DNA from: Lacticaseibacillus brantae DSM 23927
Lineage (GTDB): Bacteria; Bacillota; Bacilli; Lactobacillales; Lactobacillaceae
Reading direction: 5' to 3'
Assembly: GCF_001436115.1 (NCBI RefSeq)
Contig: NZ_AYZQ01000003.1
Location: forward strand, 186,001 to 250,000
DNA: 64,000 nt
Shown: positions 60,177 to 64,000 of the stretch, piece after piece
Numbering within the stretch: position 1 is the stretch's first letter
Layout: the number at the start of each line of letters is the position of its first letter
Notes under the pieces: model-generated
What the model saw: only the letters and a program-made list of their open reading frames with translations
Database searches by the model: none
What the model was told of the DNA's origin: nothing
Translations under genes and position numbers: made by a program

Positions 60177-60208
60177 TAAAAAAAGTCCCCACAAAATTGC
60201 GGGGACTA
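60177..60208 (-). terminator. Terminator of the acetyltransferase gene
   Basis: On the minus strand AGTCCCC and GGGGACT form the stem, with GCAATTTTGT between and seven T behind. The 90 bases between this and the terminator at 60053 hold no supported gene. Confidence 0.85.
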
Positions 60209-60236
60209 ATAGTTGGCGCCTTTAGATAAAGAGTTT

Positions 60237-60776
60237 CTAGTGGGTTGAGTCAGTAAGTTTGGCATAACGGCTGACGACGTCCTCGCAGGCAGCAACAATT
60301 TCAGGGGCGTGCGGCATGTCTTTATAGAAGACAGGCGAATAGTTAGGGTCACGAGGTTTGAAGCGATTAACGCCATAAGCAATACTGTTGGCTGGAACAT
60401 CTTTAGTGATAATTGCACCAGTTCCAATGACACTGTTGTCGCCAATAATAATAGGACCGACTATTTTAGCGCCATCAGCAATGATGACGTTTTTACCGAT
60501 GACTGGATTACCGAGGTTCTCCCATTGGGCGGTCGCATGGTTATAGGTTTGGTTAGCACCAATTGTGACATTCTGAAAAATTACTGCACCAGCGCTAATT
60601 TTAGATGCAGCAATGGTACAACCCTTGCCGTTATGTGCAAACTGCACACTGGGATCAAGATGTAGACAGGTGAGTTCAAAGTTGAAGTTACGTTGCAGCG
60701 CCTCTGCTGCTAAGCGCCGGGCTTCAGGATCAGACGAGAAAGCATTGATTTCGAGCAAACTGTTAAAGTCAGCCAT
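60237..60776 (-). CDS. Hexapeptide-repeat acetyltransferase, serine acetyltransferase-like
   Basis: 179 residues. The left-handed beta-helix repeats start near FNFELTCLHLDPSVQ and run through ISAGAVIFQNVTIGAN, NPVIGKNVIIADGAKIVGPIIIGDNSVIGTGAIITKDVPANSIAYG, the CysE/SAT-type end. The helical N-terminal domain of CysE is reduced. His51 region (QFAHNGKG) may supply the catalytic His. Substrate may be serine, a sugar or an amino sugar. It has its own strong promoter and faces a TetR gene. Confidence 0.8.
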   Translation of the reverse strand: MADFNSLLEINAFSSDPEARRLAAEALQRNFNFELTCLHLDPSVQFAHNGKGCTIAASKISAGAVIFQNVTIGANQTYNHATAQWENLGNPVIGKNVIIADGAKIVGPIIIGDNSVIGTGAIITKDVPANSIAYGVNRFKPRDPNYSPVFYKDMPHAPEIVAACEDVVSRYAKLTDSTH

Positions 60777-60917
60777 ATAAAGACCTCCAGAATTAAAACT
60801 GAGTAAGCCTTAATCGCGACTGCAGTGTTCGAAGACATCGTATTGGGCGACCTTGGCTTGAGTGATAGGACAAAACGGTTAATTAGTCATTATGGGTGGA
60901 CACTCATTTCAAAAGTG

Positions 60918-60945
60918 ACTATACGCTGATTTAAAAGAATGTCAA
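60918..60945 (-). promoter_or_regulatory. Promoter of the acetyltransferase gene
   Basis: On the minus strand TTGACA (60945-60940) and TATAGT (60923-60918), spacer 16 bases. The transcript would have a leader of about 130 bases, in which I see no known riboswitch or T-box. Confidence 0.75.
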
Positions 60946-60964
60946 CACTCTGACCTGATTTTAT

Positions 60965-60977
60965 ATACAAATTGTAT
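60965..60977. promoter_or_regulatory. TetR-type operator candidate
   Basis: ATACAA-A-TTGTAT is a perfect 6-1-6 palindrome 67 bases before the tetR start and about 20 bases upstream of the divergent -35 box. Suits binding by the encoded TetR protein. Confidence 0.55.
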
Positions 60978-61043
60978 CTATATAAGTTAAACCTGTTTGA
61001 TTATGGTAAACTGGCTCTAACTAATTAATCAGGGGATGAGTCA

Positions 61044-61631
61044 ATGACTGCGCAGGAACGAGCACCGCGAAAGACCAATGAAGAACTGAATACTAGTATA
61101 TTTTCCGCTGCGATGATGATTCTTAACGAAGAAGGTTATGAGCGAGTGACTTTTAACAACGTGGCACAGCGAGCCGGTACCAGTCGTGCAGTGCTGTATC
61201 GGCACTGGGACTCTGTCTTTGAATTGCTGTTGGCTGCACAAGCTCATTTTGATGAGGGAAAGCCGGAAACTTTTGCCAATATTGACTTCTCTAGTCGGAA
61301 TCTGCGCGCAAATCTTATCAACAGTCTGAAACATTTTGATGGTTCCCAGCCGTTTTTACGAGCGCTGCTGATTGAGCTTGGCCAGAATAACCCGATAGTG
61401 CACCAATACTTTAATCAATTACATCAACAGCAATTGTTCATCATGGAGCGGATGCTCAGCGCGGCACAGTTAGCAGGCGAAATTCGGCATACGGTGACGG
61501 ATAATATTAAACAGTTGCCATTTGATTTGCTGCTGTATCAAGCGATGGTTGATCAACAACCTGTCACTCAAACGTTTATCGAGAACCTCGTCGACACAGT
61601 TGTCTTGCCTGCCATCATGGCGCAACAATAA
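61044..61631 (+). CDS. TetR-family regulator
   Basis: 195 residues with an N-terminal TetR helix-turn-helix (YERVTFNNVAQRAGTSRAVLYRHWDS) and an all-helical ligand domain. RBS AGGGGATG. Divergent from the acetyltransferase gene with an operator-like palindrome between; it could regulate both. No efflux gene is adjacent. Ligand unknown. Confidence 0.85.
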   Translation: MTAQERAPRKTNEELNTSIFSAAMMILNEEGYERVTFNNVAQRAGTSRAVLYRHWDSVFELLLAAQAHFDEGKPETFANIDFSSRNLRANLINSLKHFDGSQPFLRALLIELGQNNPIVHQYFNQLHQQQLFIMERMLSAAQLAGEIRHTVTDNIKQLPFDLLLYQAMVDQQPVTQTFIENLVDTVVLPAIMAQQ

Positions 61632-61641
61632 TTTAACCAAA

Positions 61642-61673
61642 TCCCGCTGCGACAGTATGTTGCGGCTTTTTTA
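61642..61673 (+). terminator. tetR terminator
   Basis: CGCTGCGACA pairs with TGTTGCGG (with G-T pairs), followed by six T. Confidence 0.7.
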
Positions 61674-61747
61674 ATAAAAAGCTTGCTCTGGAGTGGACTC
61701 AAGGGTATATGCTCTTAATAATCAAAAGCGAATAAGGAGCAAAACAA

Positions 61748-62398
61748 ATGGAAATTATTGATGCGATTCACACGCGGCATGCCACTCGGGCCTTCCAAGA
61801 TACCCCTGTGCCCATTGAAACGTTGACCGCGATTGTCAGTGATGCGCAACACACGCCATCTTGGGGGAACTCCCAGTCTTGGCAAGTGGCCATTGCGACG
61901 GGGAACAGCTTAGCCAACATTAAACAACGGTTTGCGGATGCCAGTGATGCGGGCCAAGCAGAAAATGCTGACTTGGAAAAGGTGCACCGCGGTGATTTCT
62001 CCACGTTCGCCAGCCAAAATATGGGGCACTGGGTCGGCACGTTTCGCCCAGTGATTGAAAGTGACAGTACCACTTACTGGGATAGCCGGGCGCATTTGTA
62101 CCGTGCCCCGGCAATCGCGTACTTACTGTTGGACCATGATCCTAATAGTTGGTCCATTTACGATTTAGGGGCTTTCTCTGAAACTCTGATGCTAGCAGCT
62201 GCTGGGCGAGGCGTGCAATCGTTAGTGTCATATGAACTGGTTAAGTATCCTGATATCGTCCGCGAAGAACTCGGTCTGCGGTCTCATCAGGTCGTCGCAA
62301 TGGGTGTCGCCTTAGGGTATGAGCAGCCTGACAAGAAATTGAACCAGTATCGCAGCGATCGGGTGCCGGTGGACCAAATTTTACGGATTGTCGATTAG
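61748..62398 (+). CDS. Nitroreductase family protein
   Basis: 216-residue FMN-dependent NAD(P)H nitroreductase. FMN contacts: RHATRAF (residues 10-16) and PSWGNSQSW; LGAFSETLMLAAAGRGVQSLVSYEL is the dimer/FMN helix; the C-terminus has VAMGVALGYEQPD. It reduces nitro compounds or quinones. First gene of a nitroreductase-merR-oxidoreductase operon with gaps of 9 and 17 bases. RBS AAGGAGC. Confidence 0.9.
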   Translation: MEIIDAIHTRHATRAFQDTPVPIETLTAIVSDAQHTPSWGNSQSWQVAIATGNSLANIKQRFADASDAGQAENADLEKVHRGDFSTFASQNMGHWVGTFRPVIESDSTTYWDSRAHLYRAPAIAYLLLDHDPNSWSIYDLGAFSETLMLAAAGRGVQSLVSYELVKYPDIVREELGLRSHQVVAMGVALGYEQPDKKLNQYRSDRVPVDQILRIVD

Positions 62399-62407
62399 GA
62401 GGACACG

Positions 62408-62815
62408 ATGAACATTAAAACAGTGGCAGAAACCTTGGACATGACGATTGATACCATTCGCTACTATGAACGGATTGGCGTGGTGCCACCGGTGCCACGC
62501 GATAAAAATGGTTATCGTGATTATCAAATTGGCGATATCAATCAATTATTCATCGCCAAGGCTTTGCGCAATGCGGGGCTGTCGATTGAATCCATGGTGG
62601 AGTTTGCGGATCTTGAGCAGACCCCAGGTGAGGTTCACGCCGCGCAGAAAGAACTATTACAAGACCAGTTGGACAAACTCAACCAGAAACTTAAAGAAAT
62701 TGAGCGTACCCGTGATCTCATGCAATACAAGGTTGAAACCTTTGATGAACGCGCGGCCAACCGCAACAAACAAGATTTAAATGTCGAGAAACTCTGGGAA
62801 AAATATTCACTCTAA
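62408..62815 (+). CDS. MerR-family regulator without cysteine
   Basis: 135 residues: MerR helix-turn-helix (IKTVAETLDMTIDTIRYYERIG), wing (RDKNGYRDY), then a long coiled coil (LLQDQLDKLNQKLKEIERT). It has no Cys at all; the position of AdhR Cys52 is Ala (AKALRNAGLSIES). So it cannot sense electrophiles by that cysteine. It sits between two reductase genes and probably controls this operon. Confidence 0.85.
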   Translation: MNIKTVAETLDMTIDTIRYYERIGVVPPVPRDKNGYRDYQIGDINQLFIAKALRNAGLSIESMVEFADLEQTPGEVHAAQKELLQDQLDKLNQKLKEIERTRDLMQYKVETFDERAANRNKQDLNVEKLWEKYSL

Positions 62816-62832
62816 AAGAAGAAGGTAAACTC

Positions 62833-63777
62833 ATGAAAACAATCGCGATTAAAGAATTCGGCGCGGCCAACGTGCTAACAGAAATGCCCCTGCCAGAGAT
62901 GACGACCAACGATAATGAGATTCTCGTTGGCGTGCATGCTTTTAGTATCAATCCAATGGATATTGCTGGCCGAATGGGACAATTAGGTTCTCCGTTTACT
63001 GATGAATGGACTTTTCCTATTGTCTTGGGTTATGACTTTGCCGGGGTGGTTCAAGCTGTCGGTGCCAACGTGACCCAATATCAAGTTGGCGACCGTGTAT
63101 TCGGTCAGGCGCCAACGACGCGGCCTGGCAATAATGGTGCTTATAGTGAAGCAGTGGTTGTGACTGCCGATTTGATTGCCCCAATGCCCGCAGGTCTCAC
63201 ATTTGATCAAGCGGCGGCGTTACCGATTGCTGGGTTGACCGCATATTGTGCGATTGCGAAGAACTTAAATGTGCAACCTGGTGAAAAAGTCTTAATTCAA
63301 GGTGGCTCTGGTGGTGTCGGGCTGTTCGCTGTTCAGATTGCGAAAGCCTTGGGGGCATATGTGGCCACGACTGCAAGCCCAAGTCACCACGAACTGTTGA
63401 AGTCACTCAATATTGATGAGGTGATTGACTACCACAAAGTCTCACCGGCTGATGTCTTACACGATTATGATGCAGTTTTTGATACAGTAGGCGATATTGA
63501 TACTGGCCTGAAAGTATTAAAGGCCGATGGCAAGTTAGTCACTGTCGCGGCCCAACCAACACCTGAACAGCAACACCATCTCCAACAAGACGTGATGTTC
63601 CAGTTCACTAATGGGACGCCGGCCGATTTAACGACATTGGCAAACTATGTTCTCAATGGTCAAATCAAGTTATCCATGAAGACGATGGCGTTTACCGCCG
63701 CGGATGTCATTCAGGCGCATGAAGAAATTCAAGGCCGTCATGTGACCGGTAAAATTGTGATTCACGTCAAAGATTAG
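62833..63777 (+). CDS. NADP-dependent quinone oxidoreductase (MDR family)
   Basis: 314-residue medium-chain reductase without zinc ligands, quinone oxidoreductase type. N-terminal GroES-like domain with VLGYDFAGVVQAVGANVTQYQVGDRVFG; Rossmann site IQGGSGGVGLFAVQIAKALG; substrate part AALPIAGLTAY. It reduces quinones or enones with NADPH. RBS AGAAGGTAA. Last gene of the operon; two hairpins follow. Confidence 0.9.
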   Translation: MKTIAIKEFGAANVLTEMPLPEMTTNDNEILVGVHAFSINPMDIAGRMGQLGSPFTDEWTFPIVLGYDFAGVVQAVGANVTQYQVGDRVFGQAPTTRPGNNGAYSEAVVVTADLIAPMPAGLTFDQAAALPIAGLTAYCAIAKNLNVQPGEKVLIQGGSGGVGLFAVQIAKALGAYVATTASPSHHELLKSLNIDEVIDYHKVSPADVLHDYDAVFDTVGDIDTGLKVLKADGKLVTVAAQPTPEQQHHLQQDVMFQFTNGTPADLTTLANYVLNGQIKLSMKTMAFTAADVIQAHEEIQGRHVTGKIVIHVKD

Positions 63778-63792
63778 CCAAAAAGAGAAAGA

Positions 63793-63819
63793 GTGCCAAA
63801 ATCCTCTGGCTTTTGGCAC
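63793..63819 (-). terminator. Hairpin with minus-strand T-rich tail
   Basis: GTGCCAAAA and TTTTGGCAC around TCCTCTGGC; on the minus strand the tail is TCTTTCTCTTTTT. Possibly a second terminator for the minus-strand gene at 63897. Confidence 0.45.
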
Positions 63820-63840
63820 ATGATAAAGCTGTATTATTCG

Positions 63841-63886
63841 AAAAAAGGTTGTGCCAAAACATCGTTTTGGCGCAACCTTTTTTGTT
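63841..63886. terminator. Strong bidirectional terminator
   Basis: AAAAGGTTGTGCCAAAAC pairs with GTTTTGGCGCAACCTTTT around 3 bases. Separates the quinone reductase operon from the convergent rhodanese-like gene. Confidence 0.9.
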
Positions 63887-63896
63887 TGACTGTGAA

Positions 63897-64000
63897 TTAG
63901 GCAGGAACAGGTTCGGTTGGGAGGTGCATGCCTTTCCAGCCTTCAAGGGCACTAGACAATTCGAAGGCTTTGAAGCCGTTCGACAAGAGAATCATCAAGG
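63897..64000 (-). CDS. C-terminal part of a rhodanese-like domain protein
   Basis: Minus-strand frame ending in TAA at 63897-63899 and open at the right edge; about 33 residues are visible. The end LLSNGFKAFELSSALEGWKG followed by MHLPTEPVPA has the layout of the last helix and strand of rhodanese domains (GF..v..L.GGl.gW...glP). The catalytic Cys loop would lie outside the window, so activity cannot be judged. Confidence 0.55.
   Translation of the reverse strand, partial: LMILLSNGFKAFELSSALEGWKGMHLPTEPVPA

Noticed and set aside
60085-60192. Minus-strand 35-codon frame for a hydrophobic peptide with an Arg-rich end, reminiscent of small toxins
   Set aside because: The only possible start (GTG) lies in the loop of the acetyltransferase terminator, there is no ribosome site, and the end lies in another terminator.

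Overview
The window is a chromosomal segment of a lactic acid bacterium of the family Lactobacillaceae, most like the Lacticaseibacillus casei group; the species cannot be fixed from the sequence alone. The evidence is PepI- and PepF-type peptidases, a D-aspartate racemase gene directly behind a lysine-type murE, lacC/lacD of the tagatose-6-phosphate pathway, a short gluconate operon, many mannose-family PTS genes, CcpA (cre), Zur and PurR-like boxes of Firmicutes type, and strong AGGAGG ribosome sites. The rsmG-noc-parA-parB cluster with a perfect parS site, plus rlmH, suggests that the replication origin is not far away. There are no rRNA or tRNA genes, insertion sequences, prophage or CRISPR array. 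Nearly all genes are compact housekeeping or catabolic operons separated by clean hairpin terminators.

Layout. 1-9.8 kb: a truncated gene, a bacterial eRF1-like protein (baeRF), two flavoprotein genes (FAD/NAD(P)-binding protein and NADH oxidase), then small proteins (CvpA, flavodoxin, PNPOx-like, GyrI-like). 9.8-16.2 kb: gatD on the minus strand, then rsmG-noc-parA-parB-DUF951, ychF and a DUF1129 membrane protein. 16.3-20.3 kb: three tiny membrane proteins, then lacR-lacD-lacC on the minus strand. 20.3-29.5 kb: guaB, a secreted glycerophosphodiesterase, and a wall block of VanRS-like two-component system, dacA, greA, murE and racD. 29.7-36.1 kb: a small membrane peptide and a GntR-controlled amino-sugar PTS operon (EIIA, AgaS, EIIB, EIIC, EIID, nagA). 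36.2-44 kb: msrA, an aldo-keto reductase, a TMEM175-like channel, and RpiR with the gluconate genes gnd-gntK-gntP. 44-51.3 kb: Zur-boxed zinc ABC genes, VanZ, a 3-hydroxyisobutyrate-dehydrogenase-like gene, small membrane proteins and pepF. 51.4-64 kb: an LCP wall ligase, a TetM-like GTPase, pepI, rlmH, an ABC exporter, a GNAT, a MerR/SDR pair, an acetyltransferase facing a TetR regulator, a nitroreductase-MerR-quinone reductase operon, and the start of a rhodanese-like gene.

How the genes fit together. The PTS operon would import and phosphorylate N-acetylgalactosamine or a relative; NagA deacetylates it, AgaS converts galactosamine-6-phosphate to tagatose-6-phosphate, and LacC and LacD, encoded 11 kb away, complete the route to triose phosphates. 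gntP, gntK and gnd take gluconate to the pentose phosphate pathway under a probable RpiR switch. dacA, murE, racD, gatD, VanZ and the LCP protein all serve the wall.

The most unusual observation is a pair of long imperfect hairpins, at 14188-14302 and 42159-42294, with unrelated stems but the same flanking words (AGAGCGCGAG on the left, GCGCGTTTA on the right), which look like two members of an intergenic repeat family. Four short genes, easily missed because of their size or overlap, are described at 8234, 43863, 46562 and 55528.
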